A stretch of 64,000 nt of DNA from Sinotaia quadrata. Taxonomy: Eukaryota; Mollusca; Gastropoda; Architaenioglossa; Viviparidae. The position numbers were made by a program, and so were the translations under genes. Shown here piece by piece: positions 13,201 to 25,100 of this stretch; position 1 is the stretch's first letter; each line of letters begins with the position of its first letter. The notes beneath the pieces were generated by a model that was given only the letters and a program-made list of their open reading frames with translations, was not told where the DNA came from and made no database searches. The stretch is taken from NCBI GenBank assembly GCA_028829895.1, contig CM054181.1:7800001-7864000 (forward strand). The letters are read 5' to 3'.

Positions 13201-15237
13201 GGATCAGACTAGAATATCTATCTATCTATCTATATATATCTATATCTATCTATCTATTCATGCACTCTTCTGGTCTAGAAGACCATTTAAAAATATTATT
13301 TGGCCTATTTGGGGTGTAAAGAGGGTTAGGGGGATGCATCAAGAAAACAAATTACAGAGATGTGATTTTCAGCAAACTTAGTCTTTTCATGCATCAGTTT
13401 AACACACTAAATAAATATGGTGTATGTATAGATAATTAATGCAGTTAAATTCATAGCTTTATATAATGCTAATGATTTATTGAAGGAGATTAAGAAAAAG
13501 ATTAATACATATCATAAAGATATCTCAAAGTTTTAAAATCAGAAAAAAAATTAACATTTTATATCAGTAAAAATCTCAAAGTGTTTTACAAGCATAGGCT
13601 GCTTGCATGCTTGAGCTCATCAGTACATCAATCAAAATGTATTATTAAAATTATATATGCACACTTAATGTCATATCCAATGATGAGTCTTGTGTTTAAA
13701 AAAAACAACAACCAAACAACCCTTCCCATGAAAACAAAAAACACAACCACCCACCCTAAACAACTTATCACTGACTAATGAATATATTAACTAACTGAAT
13801 AATACATCGCTTTGATAGGCAATTTATTGCAAATACTATGTAAAAGTAGCCACTTTGGTGAGACAACAGAAATTTGCTGTTCAGACTCTGGACCAAGCTG
13901 TTGATTAATAAATTTTGTCCTTTGTTAAATGCACATGAAATCTGTAGACATTTTACTCATATTCAAAACATTTTAATGTCTTGTTTTATGCTAATGATCA
14001 TTAGTTCTCTCTGATAATAAAACAAAAGATTTAAATTAAGATTTGACAATGACATTTTTTCATACTGAGTAACTCACTAAGTCATCATGAGTATCTATAT
14101 TAATAATAAAAGCAAAGCAAACTTTTATTTGGACTTAAATGTTCTCAGATTTTTGCTGCATAATCTTGTTTTAGTGGTTAACAATTCAGAGCTTGAGAAG
14201 GCTGTCAAATTAAAAAATCCCATGGACCAAGGTGAGTCTTGAACCCATGACCTCCTGGGAAATTTTCAACACATGACCTTTTTCCCCAGAAAAACTCTCT
14301 ATATAGTATACTTTTAAAAAAATCAAAAGGTTCCAGCACTAACTAAATGAAATAACTTTAAAACATTTTTATAAAAATTAAAAATCAACAACACACTTGG
14401 GGTTGTGCAACATCCCAAATTTGGATTGACCCATCACCTCCAGCTGTCAACAGTATGTTTTCATTGTCTTCAGCCCAAGCAACATCAAATAAACCATTAT
14501 TATACTCAAATGACTGTATAAGGTGAATCCCATCTTGAAGAATATCAAGTACAAACACAGTTCCACCACCTGTGAAAAGAAAAATAAAGAAATATAGATT
14601 AATTTTACAGTTACAGCTATGAATAAATAATACACAAGACAATGAGCTGCCTAAAATCTGTACTTCCATTCTGAAAATGCATAATAGTACAGCTTTTAAG
14701 AAATAGTTTCCTTTTTTAAATTACAATAAAATTAAGTTAAGAGCTTACGTGTATTTCTGACATTTTTCTTTTTAATATCATCTAAAAGTCCTGTAAATAC
14801 TATGGGGCTTGATAAAAATAGTTAAATATAATTATTCACAGGGTTAACGACAATGAAAAGTTTTACTTCTAGTTCTACTGTTCTAGCGTTTTACTATTGC
14901 TTTAAAAAAACTATTTGATATTTTACTTCAGAGGAGAGTTCTAGGCTATTGTAAAACACATTTATATATACCTGTACCAAGGGATAATAATAAAATATCT
15001 ACTAGCTCTTCCTACATATTTTTATTCCCCCTATTGTGGCTTAGCACAGAAGCTAACGCGATGGTCGTACATATTATGTACTATAAACTAGTATAAGTAT
15101 AACATGTACACATTTGCTTGTATATTTATACCTGCTATGCCGTAATGCTGACAAGATGAACATGCAAGTCTCTGCGAAAAATATGGTGAAAACTGAACTG
15201 AATAGCCATGTCTTCCTGGTGTTCGAAAACTTGGCAT
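1772..15237 (-). CDS. PEX7: Peroxisomal targeting signal 2 receptor PEX7, 3' end missing
   Basis: PEX7 is the cytosolic WD40 receptor that binds PTS2 signals and, with PEX5, delivers cargo to the peroxisomal docking complex. Nine minus-strand exons join in phase: 15132-15237, 14397-14569, 12873-12908, 11703-11780, 7920-8028, 6765-6874, 4898-5011, 3171-3226 and 1772-1868. They total 879 nt (293 codons), all with GT-AG borders. The start [20 protein letters not shown] matches the human N-terminal RTPGRHGY segment; an in-frame TAA lies 13 codons upstream. WD-type blade ends are visible (IQIWDV, LRVWDL, IRGWDL), and [16 protein letters not shown] and VEHHTEF-like (IEHHTEF) segments are PEX7-specific. 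Human PEX7 has 323 residues; about 22 are missing here and probably lie off the window. Introns are stuffed with minisatellites. The gene is head-to-head with NPAT. Confidence 0.95.
3804..3900. repeat. TG/GT dinucleotide microsatellite
   Basis: Nearly pure (GT)n of about 95 bp with a gg interruption near 3823 and a single ga interruption near its right end. It lies in the PEX7 intron between exons 7 and 8. Apparent open frames here in either direction are artefacts of the dinucleotide run. Confidence 0.95.
5484..5579. repeat. Perfect 48-bp tandem duplication
   Basis: Two adjacent 48-bp copies beginning gttaacctgacgtacatata (5484 and 5532) look identical. A third, diverged start (gttaatctgac) follows at 5580 and merges into the next array. 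They lie in the PEX7 intron between exons 6 and 7. Confidence 0.9.
5590..6735. repeat. ~36-bp minisatellite array, about 30 copies
   Basis: Each unit carries the core acatttggcatatataaaaag plus a ttttagctgtaa-type segment. The left part (5590-6360) is diverged. The right part (about 6410-6710) is a homogenised 35-bp subfamily with aaatacaagcagacacttta. The array ends only ~30 bp from PEX7 exon 6, in the intron between exons 6 and 7. Minus-strand open frames of the type [10 protein letters not shown] come from this repeat and are not a gene. Confidence 0.9.
6958..7115. repeat. ~78-bp tandem duplication
   Basis: Two copies of a segment containing ttatggacaatttcta, gggaatgaag and agacagaggcaggatta follow one another with an offset of about 78 bp. 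They lie just upstream of PEX7 exon 6 in the transcript direction. The plus-strand open frame across it is a repeat artefact. Confidence 0.85.
8240..8385. repeat. Short ~20-bp tandem repeat
   Basis: Recurrent gaaagtgcagtaaacat-type units, 17-21 bp long and imperfect, lie in the PEX7 intron between exons 4 and 5. Confidence 0.75.
8925..9025. repeat. ~30-bp tandem repeat, 3-4 copies
   Basis: Repeated units of the form cacaatagccaatctgtata followed by actgcctaat, in the PEX7 intron between exons 4 and 5. The intron sequence between here and the next array at about 9690 looks unremarkable. Confidence 0.75.
9690..11632. repeat. ~45-bp satellite carrying TGACTCA in most units
   Basis: A nearly 2-kb array with a variable unit of roughly 40-60 bp. 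Its core reads atttatagcactgactcatg, then ttgtgacaattcc, then a C-run and an A-run of variable length. By hand I count about 32 exact TGACTCA heptamers; a few units carry single-base variants. The array ends 70 bp from PEX7 exon 4 (11703-11780), in the intron between exons 4 and 5. The plus-strand open frames inside are repeat artefacts. TGACTCA is the AP-1 (bZIP) consensus; whether anything binds here is unknown. Confidence 0.93.
11826..12330. repeat. ~45-bp minisatellite, about 10 copies
   Basis: Units contain cataatgattatgtttac followed by an aaataacatgtgtaaagt-type segment. The left four copies are near identical and the rest decay rightward. The array lies in the PEX7 intron between exons 3 and 4, starting only ~45 bp from exon 4. 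Confidence 0.85.
12571..12774. mobile_element. Short inverted-repeat element with interstitial TTAGGG block
   Basis: The left end gggtgacccgtcaaatgtgc and the reverse complement of the right end (ggttcaccaataaatgcgcg) are imperfect inverted repeats of ~20 bp. Inside are CpG-rich segments (gcgcaccccgacaaatgcgc, and gtcggcgcgc on the right). Between them, at about 12624-12712, is a degenerate run of ttaggg/ttagggg/ttaggt units. It looks like a small non-autonomous element that carries a telomere-like microsatellite in a PEX7 intron. The superfamily is unknown and no clear target duplication was found. Confidence 0.6.
13156..13257. repeat. Compound microsatellite (TG)n and (TATC)n
   Basis: About 40 bp of (TG)n is followed, after a short spacer (ctggatcagactagaat), by atctatctatctat / atatatctat units. 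It lies in the PEX7 intron between exons 2 and 3. Confidence 0.9.
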
Positions 15238-16159
15238 ATCCTTAAATTTGTCAATGTATTTTAAATTGGTTGTTTATACGATGTCCAACTTCTTAAGTGC
15301 CCTTTGCTCTTTAACCTCGATCTGCAAAAGTATAGCTATTAACCAATAGGGAATAAAGAATGTAAAAATATAATTGTAATACATAGGTAAATAATATGAT
15401 TGTTTTATGCAACTACTTTGAAAATAATATACATATAATTCACAGTTAAAAGGATCTTTCATACATAGAATGATAGATATTTACTATGAAACTTTATCTT
15501 TATTTCCCAGCAAATTCTACTTTTACAGCTCTCACACAACCAAGCTTTCAGATTAAAACTATATGCTTATAAAAATTATTTATTTCTTAAAATATTCAGT
15601 TTTATCAGTCTTTTTCACAAATTGATTTAAGATTAATGGGCATGCCATTTTTCTTCACGTCTTTGCATATGCCCTATCAAATAAATATTTGTAGGAATCT
15701 ATAACTAAGTATAAGGCTATGTTATTACAAAATGATAACAAAATTAAGTGTTTTGTTTTTATTATCCGAATATAAATGAAATTAAATACATGTTTTAGCT
15801 ATTGACAATATTGTACACAGTATCAGTCTATACAGGGATTATAGATATTATCAATACTGTATGTAATACATATCTATGATGTGTTTTATAGGCGCGGTGT
15901 AAAAATTACGACAATACTCCATTAATAAAACCAAAACTTAATTAAAATATTACTTTTATTTTAGAAAAGGTTTTATAATTTTCTAAAAGAAATAATTATA
16001 TAAAGCATTGATGATTTTACGACTATCACCAAATAATCTATTATTTTTACCGCCATTACAGTCTTATTTTGATACTTTACAAGATACATGTGCATAATAG
16101 GCGTTGTAAAAAAAAGTACGCAGATATCTGTTGGTATGAATTAAATAGTACAGTAAATT
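15238..16159. promoter_or_regulatory. Divergent PEX7/NPAT intergenic region, likely shared promoter
   Basis: Only 922 bp separate the two start codons, which point away from each other, so both promoters and 5' UTRs must fit here unless upstream non-coding exons exist. I see no convincing TATA box or CpG island. Two similar motifs, ataggcgcggtgtaaaaatt (about 15890) and aataggcgttgtaaaa (about 16096), recur ~206 bp apart, and each is followed within a few bases by acg. Their role is unknown. In vertebrates NPAT shares a divergent promoter with ATM instead. Confidence 0.6.
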
Positions 16160-19100
16160 ATGACTTCTAACACAAACAACCTTAAGTATTTTCTGCCTTC
16201 GGAAATAGCTAGGCTTGTACTTGGTAAGTTTTAATTCTATTTTCTTTTACTTTCTAATTCTATTTATAATTTGTATAGGCTACTGAAGAGAGTGAAAGAT
16301 GGGTAACAATGATAATTGTAGATTAATGATAACTCTTTATTTGCTATTAAGTTGAAACAAATTAAACTTTAATTAAATTATAAATTAGGTAAATACCTTT
16401 TGCGTTTAATTATAATCGTTTCTTCGTAATTGTAATTTTTAGAATTAGAAGACCGATTTCGACAGAACGATCACCTGCAGTAATAGTTAAGTTTTAGTCA
16501 TGGTTGCATTGTAATTTGTAGTATAATGATAGCGAAAACAAAACAGAAAAAGCCTTTGTTGCACATACTGACATAGACTCTACAGAACGTTCTGTGCTAC
16601 TAGTACTGACTACTCGACTGCTAGTTGTCTTTCCTCAAGTATATTTTAATAAATAATTACATGTAATGTATATTTGTCAAAGCATTATTTACAGACAAAT
16701 GCATGCATGCCACTGAACAAACTTGAGAGAACGTTTACTGTGGGCTGTTATTAGTTAAGATACGAATAAAGTTGAACTTAGAAGACCTAATCTTTGCAAC
16801 AGCAAAAGAAAAATGTAATTGTAAGTGATTTACATTGTGCATTTTGTATTTATATTCTTTTATGGCATTTGATTTAGTGTACAAATTCAGCTAGTGGTCA
16901 AGTGAACAAACAGTAGAGGGAGTTGTCATTTTTTAAATCCACCTTAACCCATCAAATTAATCAGCTCACATGGTATCGTTGCAATATCATTGCAGTTGTT
17001 ACATTTACAAGGATAAATTGTTTTTGCATACATTGTAAATCTACATGATTTGAAACAGAAATGGAAATGGTAAGAAAATAATTTGCAAGGGAATTTAACT
17101 GAGTATAGAGAAATATTCATGCCAACTGCTTGGTTAAAAAGAACATCTAGACCAGGGTTTCTCAACCTGGGTTTTGCAAGAGGTTACTAGGTATTTCCTG
17201 AGATCATAATTGAAGCAATAAGCATTGTACTTTTTGTAGTTATACTAGTAATTTTATGCAGGGGTTCCCTGAGATTTGAAAATTATTTCAAGAGTAAAAA
17301 TGTTGAGAAAGGCTATCTAGACAAAGCAAGAGTTTAAAATTAGAATGGGCACTTGTTAAAATCAAATGTCAAATGAGATACTAAAATTAAAATAATTACA
17401 GTGCTTTGGGTTGGGGGGGGGGGGGGGGAATCACAGTTTTTGTTTGATAATTGATACTTCTCTATTTTGATTGTACCATTGTGACTTGTATCTGAGTCTT
17501 CAGTTTAAAATTTGTCAGTATCTTGCTTTATAAGTTTTCTTCTAAAAATATGTTTTTAAATCATAATTCCTCTGGAATTATACTTTACAATGTTGTCTTA
17601 GGTTATTTCACTAAGGAGCTGTATTAATATTTTTTTGTAAACATTTTCTAAACTTATCTGTTAATGATAGAAAACATGAAAGTTATAGAAACAATAATAT
17701 GGGTCTTCTGAAAAAAAAAATCTGTTTAAAGCTGATTAAAGTAACATTTTCATAAAAAAATCTAATTACATTAGACTTAGTGCACTGATTTCACACAAAT
17801 GATGAATATCAACCTAAATCTAAATGGTTAAACCTGACAATATGTTAGTTTAAAATTAGAAATAATACTAAAACTAAAAGAATATTGAGGAAACTGCTTA
17901 ATCTTATAAAATCTCTTTAAGTGCTTGCAATAATTACACATAACTGCAAGTTTTGCTTAAGCACATGTGACCTAGGCTACAGATCTGGTGGAATAAATAG
18001 GGGAAGGATGATTAAAATAGCATTGATTTGTTTAGAACTATCTAATGTCTCGTGTCCTTAAAAGTATATTTTAAAAAACAGTCACTTGCTTAACACTTTA
18101 TTCAGTATAATTTATAATTATATTGCTACACTTTACACTTTTAAAAAATCATTTTAACATAATATATTTAATTAAATTTCAAAGAAAAATACTTCTTACA
18201 TAAGCATGCCAGATAAGAAAATGGACATTAATTTATATATATGTTTTTTAATACTCAAGTTAAAACTCTAGAAAAATGTATCACAAATCACTTTTAACCA
18301 TTTAGAGAGGACTCACTCACAGTGACTATATTTAAAATTGGTTTACCTGCAGTTTCTAAAAGTACTGTAATGTGGTTCTTGCTCCCAAATTAAAAAATTA
18401 TCCAGCCTCTGATTTATAATAGTGCTATAGCAGCATTAATAGAGTACTGTTTGATTACTAGCAATGTTCATTTATATAATCTCTGAAACTTTGATACTGT
18501 TGTACAATAACTGGTAGTTTTAAAACTGAAAGGCAAAAGATATTCATCATCTAGAATACCCAACATTTTTTCTTGGTGTGTAACTGTAAGTTCTGGGTCT
18601 TGTTTTTTTTCTTCTGAAATTTCTTGACTTATACTTGAGTATATACAGTATACAGTAATACAAGCGACTGAAGGATAACATAGCATGATAAATTAATATT
18701 TAAAATAATATATTTGAGTGAATTGCTGCACTTTTTAAAATTTTAGTCTTTGGTCTATTACTACTTAAAAATAAAGTAACTCCCAGCTGGCACATGATAC
18801 CAACATGCTTTATTGCATTCATTCCATCACTACCTAAAACTGCTTCTTTTGTAAACTGTAGTTGTCTGAATTTCTTACAACAATGCTTGTTGATTGTTGG
18901 TCTGATGTTCAGGATAAGCTTATTATTGCTTTTACAGGCTATTTGAAGGAGGAAAATTACCTGAAAACGTATAAGAGTTTTCTGAAAGAATGTAGCCATC
19001 TTCATGAGTTAAATATGTTACTGAAGCAAGGATTCCAGTCCTCATATAACATCATGGGGCTTTCCTTGACAATGATGTTAAATGAATATGCACAACTGAA

Positions 19101-22100
19101 ACTGGAAGGTGAATAAGAAATTCTTTACTTTTTTTTGTGTGCGTGTCCCGTTTTGCTCATCTTAACATTTGAAGTCATAGAAAGGTTTAGAAATGTAGTT
19201 GCTATAGTTAATAAATGTTAGAATGCTTAAATCAGAAAGGAGTCTGTGTCTTTTAAAGGTAAACTGGCATTATTTATTATGTACACATAAGTAATTGTGA
19301 TTTGTGTTGTGCTGCATGTTGTCAAAATCTGTACATTGGTATATTTGCAACCATACAGAAATATAAAGTTACTCTGCATTAGTGCATATTGTTACAGAGA
19401 TGCAAGTTTTATATTCTGACATTAATTTTGTAAATTGTGGATTTGATATTTGTTATCAGAATCCATTGGCTTCCATCTTAAATTTCCTAGAATAATTCAG
19501 AATGACAGAATTTTATAATTCTTTCATTATTATTCTATGGTTGCAGGGATGCATGCAGAGAAAAATCCTATCGCTATCTCAGCATTGTGGAGGCAAATGG
19601 ACACAGTATTGCAGGCCTTGAAAAAGCGAACCTCAGTACGACAAATGACATTTGCTCAAGGTGAGGACCAGACTACGCGAACCAGGCGATTAACTAGGCG
19701 AGCTGCAGGGCTTCCTTGCCATACTCCTTCAAATGTGTCTGAAAGAGGCCCTACTATTGTGTCAACTAATCTCACTCTCCCATCCGTTGTTCATGCCAAT
19801 AAAAGTATTCCTTCAGATGCCATCACTGATCCCTCTCTTATTCACATTCAGAGCTCAGATGAAAGTGACTCAAATTCAGTTTCTCATGATATGCCATCAT
19901 TATCACAGAATTGTACTGCATCTTTGCAAAGTACTGTTCATAAGAGACCAAGTTTCCAGGGTCAAGTTACAGTTCCTGAAATTGTGCGAATATCAAGCTC
20001 GCCTGTACTTCTACAACCAAGTGCTGGTGAAGGGGCAGGTGCAAAGGAGGGTATTTTCTATCATGGAACATTAGTGACCAGTACCACTTTAAGGCCAGAA
20101 AGTAATTCTAACATTGCCATTGGTAAAGGCACACTTAAGACCAGAAATGATTGTGCTAAAAGTTTACCAGATATCAGTAATGGTTGTGGTCAGGAGTTAT
20201 CAACTATCACTAACAGTTATGGGCAAGAGTTGCCAAGTCTTGCCATTAGATATGGTCAGAAGTTACCAACTAACAGTAACAGTTGTGGGCAAGAGTTGCC
20301 AAGTCTTGCCATTAGATGTGGTCAGAAGTTACCAACTAACAGTAACAGTTGTGGGCAAGAGTTGCCACGTTTTAGTTGTGGTCATGAGAAGATGCCAAGT
20401 GTCAGAAATAGTTATGATCAGGTGAGGATGGCTCATGGCCATACAGTCAAAGAAATTTTAACCACAGAAACAGAGAACTGTTTAACAACACCTTCAGAAA
20501 TGCTGTCAATGCGAGTTGACTATACATCAGAGGAGCAGGACAAATTACTTTTTGTGCCAAAACAAGTCCTTGCTCAAGAGCAAACTAACAAAACTGTTGA
20601 CCAAGGGGAGACTATGCCTGTTGAGCCTGTTGCAAGTAGAGATCGATTAATGCAGACGTTTTTGATACCTACCATGCCGTCCATTCCAAGTCTGTCTGTA
20701 AAGCAAATGACAGATGTGATTCACACTTCACATACATCCAACGAGGGGTCTTCGTCCAGTTCATTCACATCTTTGCACATTGATACTTACTCACCTATCA
20801 AATGTCACAATGAATCGGTTGCTCAAGCCAACAGACAGTCTATAGTTGAAATAATGCAGAAGACAATGGATGCTGCAATACTTGAAGCAAGGCATGAAGC
20901 TTTGAATAGAGATAAAGACACACTCAAAACTGATGAAGAAAGCAGCCACTCAGAAGACTCTTTAGCATCTGAGCAAACGGCGGTAGAGGCTAGACAACAA
21001 AATGAAAGTTGTAAGTGAACAATTTGACTTTAATATAAAATAAGTCTGCATACTCAATAGCAGTATGTGTAGTGCAATTTGTTTCTTTGTGGTAATGCTT
21101 CCAGAACCATAAATTTGTTTTTTTGTGATAGTGGTAAAGCTTTCAGAATCAAAAATTTGTATCATTTTGGTTTTGGGATTATTTATTTGTTTCATAATCA
21201 TATACTTACTTTTTGGTAAAGCATTCATAATTTTATATGGGTCATTCTCTGGACAAGTGTACCACATAGGGTGGGTCCATTTGAAATGTGTTTTCTTAAA
21301 AATAAAGCATTGAAATATAATGTGTATATTCTCTATACTCAGAATTAATGTGAGAGATAAGAAATTTGTGTTTATTTATTTTTTAATTATTTGTAATATA
21401 AATTCGTTTTAAACTGAAAAAATGGCACCACTTTTTGTGACTTGTCAGGGGTGGGAATTGTATGCTTAAAGGCGTAAAAGCGCCCAAATCATTTTCAGTT
21501 TACGCCCATTGTTAGCTCAGTACGCCCCCCCAAAAAAAAAGTTAAAAAAAAAAAATAAAAATATTCCCATAATGCGCATCCTCAAATGGGCGTAGTAAAC
21601 AAAATTTAGCTTAACTTTGAGTAAAATCCGCCATATCCAAATTATGGCGTCAAACATGTCGAACGTTGTTCAGCGTGGGGAAAGCTTTGACGATTCTGGT
21701 TGCCGCTACAAATGAGCACTGTATTTGCTGAGCACTTAGAATTAGACTTCGTTCCTGCCATGTCTCTGACAACTGCGTGCATACATGTCAGTAGGCCCTA
21801 CACATGCATTATCGTCGACCGTCCCTGTACAGTTTTCGACTATATCTTCCTCCATGTCACGTTTGGAAAAGAATTCTGTCTCAGCTCTGACAACTGTCAT
21901 GTCATTTGAAGTAAATAAATTTATCATAGACACATTGTCTCCGTCTGTATTGCTACCTATGCTGTCATCTGGATCAAATACTTCTGTTTCCCTGGCTGTC
22001 AATGTGTTAGCACTTGAAACCTCTCATAACGCAATAATCTTGTGTTTCAAAATTACGTCATGACTCACGTCAATCACCGGAGATCGAGATCTACCGATGT

Positions 22101-25100
22101 CAGTCTTCGTAGCGAGCACATTCTCATGACTCTCTCTTAAACTAACAGTTCGGTCAGTAAACACAGTCGATGTGTCACTGCCCTTCAACGATACACAACT
22201 GATAGAATCCGTTACTATCTTCTCATGCGTATTCGTCCTGTCAGAAAAATCAGTCACTGTGTTGCTAGAAGTTTCATCACACCTTAACGGTACACAACCG
22301 ATAGAATCTGTCTCTATCTTATCATGCGCATTCAGTCCGTCAAACAAGGTGTCACACGTACACGGCGGTGTATGTGTTTGTCCAAATTCTACACGTGTTA
22401 TTAAGTCATTAACAACAGTGTCTTTTCTTGTCTCTGTTTCAAGATCAAGCTTCGGTGGTGCGCTAACTGTTTCTGTACACTGGTTAGCAAAATGAACTGG
22501 AATGGTTTTGTCAAAACCTCTTGTAGTCTAACATACCTTTCCACCCTCTCTCCCCCCCCCCTGAAAAAAAGCCCCCCAAAAACACGAGCTCAAACAAAAA
22601 CACTCTTGTTAAAGCAAGCATACTATTAAATTGCAATTGAGAAAATTAGTCTTTTACTTGGAATTTGGGAAGCAGATTGTGTGGCGATTTCTAAGCTCAG
22701 GTGGCACCAGATTGCACCATTTTGCTTCTTTAGACACAAAATTTTTCCGGGGGGGGCATGCCCCCGGACCCCCTAGATTTTCGCGGCGCCTTCGCTTGCC
22801 AGTAAGCCCAAAACACTTTCAACAATTCCCACCCCTGCTTGTGTTTTATAGCTATTGCTATTTTCTTTAACTTTTAAGTTTTATTATTAATATTATAAAT
22901 AATCCAACAAACTTACAATATCAAGGTTTTCTTTGAAATGATAATACATTAAAGTAACTTTCAGTATACCTTTTACTTGAAATGGTCAATTTTGTGAACA
23001 AATAATATTTAAAAAAAGGCATAATTTTTGTCACGCTTTCTTTCCACATAATTCAGATCCACAATAGTTTTACTCTTTTACCAAACATTGACGTGATACA
23101 TAAACACAATGTGCTATTTAAATAATCGATGCAATTGAAATATTTATATACTAATGTTTTTGAAAAACTAATTTTCCTTTGTTTCTCTTGTAGTGTGTGA
23201 CAAAGAAATTAATACATTTATAAATATAAAATAGTAATGATAATATTGTGAATTGCTTCTTACATTTTTCAAAGGTGTTATATTGTGGAAAGATGACTCT
23301 AATGTCATTTGCTGATTTAGTCTTGGTGTGATGATTTAACTTTTAAGTACAAAATAAGATAAATAACTTTCGGTTCCGTTAATAAGATTACATTGTTAAT
23401 GTTATGGCAGTAAAATTTTCAGAATCGTTGACATTTCTAAACAGCTAAGAGTTATTATCTCGATATTTTTGATTAAATTGATTATCATCATAAATAGCTT
23501 ACATATTTATGTACATACTCATAATCATATGGTTTCTTTTGCATTTAAAGTTTCACATAGCTGTTGTGTGTTTTAAACATGGGCCAGTTAATGGTAGAAA
23601 AACCTGTGAATTACATGCAAGAATATATTATAAACATTGCGATTAGGCTTATTATATATTAAAATTGTTATATTTCAATAAATACTTTGTTTATTACTAT
23701 CTTCACAACATAATTATTAATAACTTAGTCCGTTTTATGTTTGGTTGAGAAAAAATAGAACTTCTTTTATGTTGGTTGAATTTTTTTGTCACTGGGACTG
23801 TGGGAGCTGTGTAAAGTTTCCACCTGACAAAGTTTTATACCCCATTTTAAATAGATATCTATCCACATTAAATTAATAAAGAAAAAATATTTCTGGTAAT
23901 GAGATAATTATATTGCTTTTTAAAAAATACTTTTTCTAGTAAACACATCTCAACCTTATTTGCTAAGTTTTTAACAGAAACATCTGCTTTTTCTGTATTT
24001 CAAACTCCTATAATATCAACAGTTTTATCTCTTCTTTTGTTTTTATATAAGTATCAGGCCCTGTTGTAGATTTTTAACATGTAAAATGATTAGATTTACT
24101 CTGCTTTATTTTTTGATTCTTGTCTCAAAATTATACATTTGTCCAGAGAATGACCCATATTTATTTCATTGTGATGGCAGCAGTAAAACATTGAAATTAT
24201 ATTTGTTTATTATTGTAGTGATAAAACTCAGAATCACACCTGTTTCATTGAGGTAGTGGTAAAGCTTTCAGAATTATAATTTGTGGTAGTGGTAAAACAT
24301 TCAGAATAATATATTTCATTGTGGTAATGGTAAAGCTTTCAGAAATAATAAATTTGTGATAGTGGTAAAGCTTTCAGATTAATATATTTATTTCATTGTG
24401 GTGGTGGTAAAGCTTTCAAAATCATGAATTTGTTTCATTATAGTATACTATTACTTACTATAGTAGTAGTGGTAACATTTACAGAATTATGTAATTGTGG
24501 TAATGGTAGTTTTTAGTTAGTTTATACTTATAGTCAAGCATTTGAATGGAATTTTAAACAAGAAAAGAAAGTTGCTCTGTGAATGAATAAAAATACATTT
24601 TGTATTTCTCTGAAATCATTTTATTTTGTATCCGATGTAGTGTACTACAAGCAATTGAGGAGTTGAAGTAAAATCAAAAAAGGACAAAAATTGACTTTGA
24701 ATAGTTGGCCAAATCAGCTGAAAAAGCTGAGGCTACTGGGAGTGGGAACTTGACTTTTATTACAAAATCAAATTCTTTCAGAGAACTGCCAAAGAAAAGA
24801 AGGCTCTCTTAGATAATTTGCAGTGTAAATGGATGAGAGGCTAGCGTTATTAAAGCAAAAATAACTTGTTGAAAATATATTAATTCTTAATGTAAATATT
24901 TGACCAAATTTGTTTATGTTATTTGATCAACTTGTCATAGTTTAAAATGTACCATATTATCTAATTCTAAAGGCTGAATGACTGAAGTAACTGCCACACA
25001 AAATTTTCACTTAATTCAGAACTGTTAAAAAAATAGAAAAAATGTTGGATAATCTACAGAGTGTATTCACAAATTGCTGGAGTCAGTAAAGCAGTAGTCA

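Noticed and set aside
14221..14280. B-box-like gggttcaagactcacc on the minus strand as a tRNA or SINE
   Set aside because: No convincing A box or cloverleaf; too little to call.
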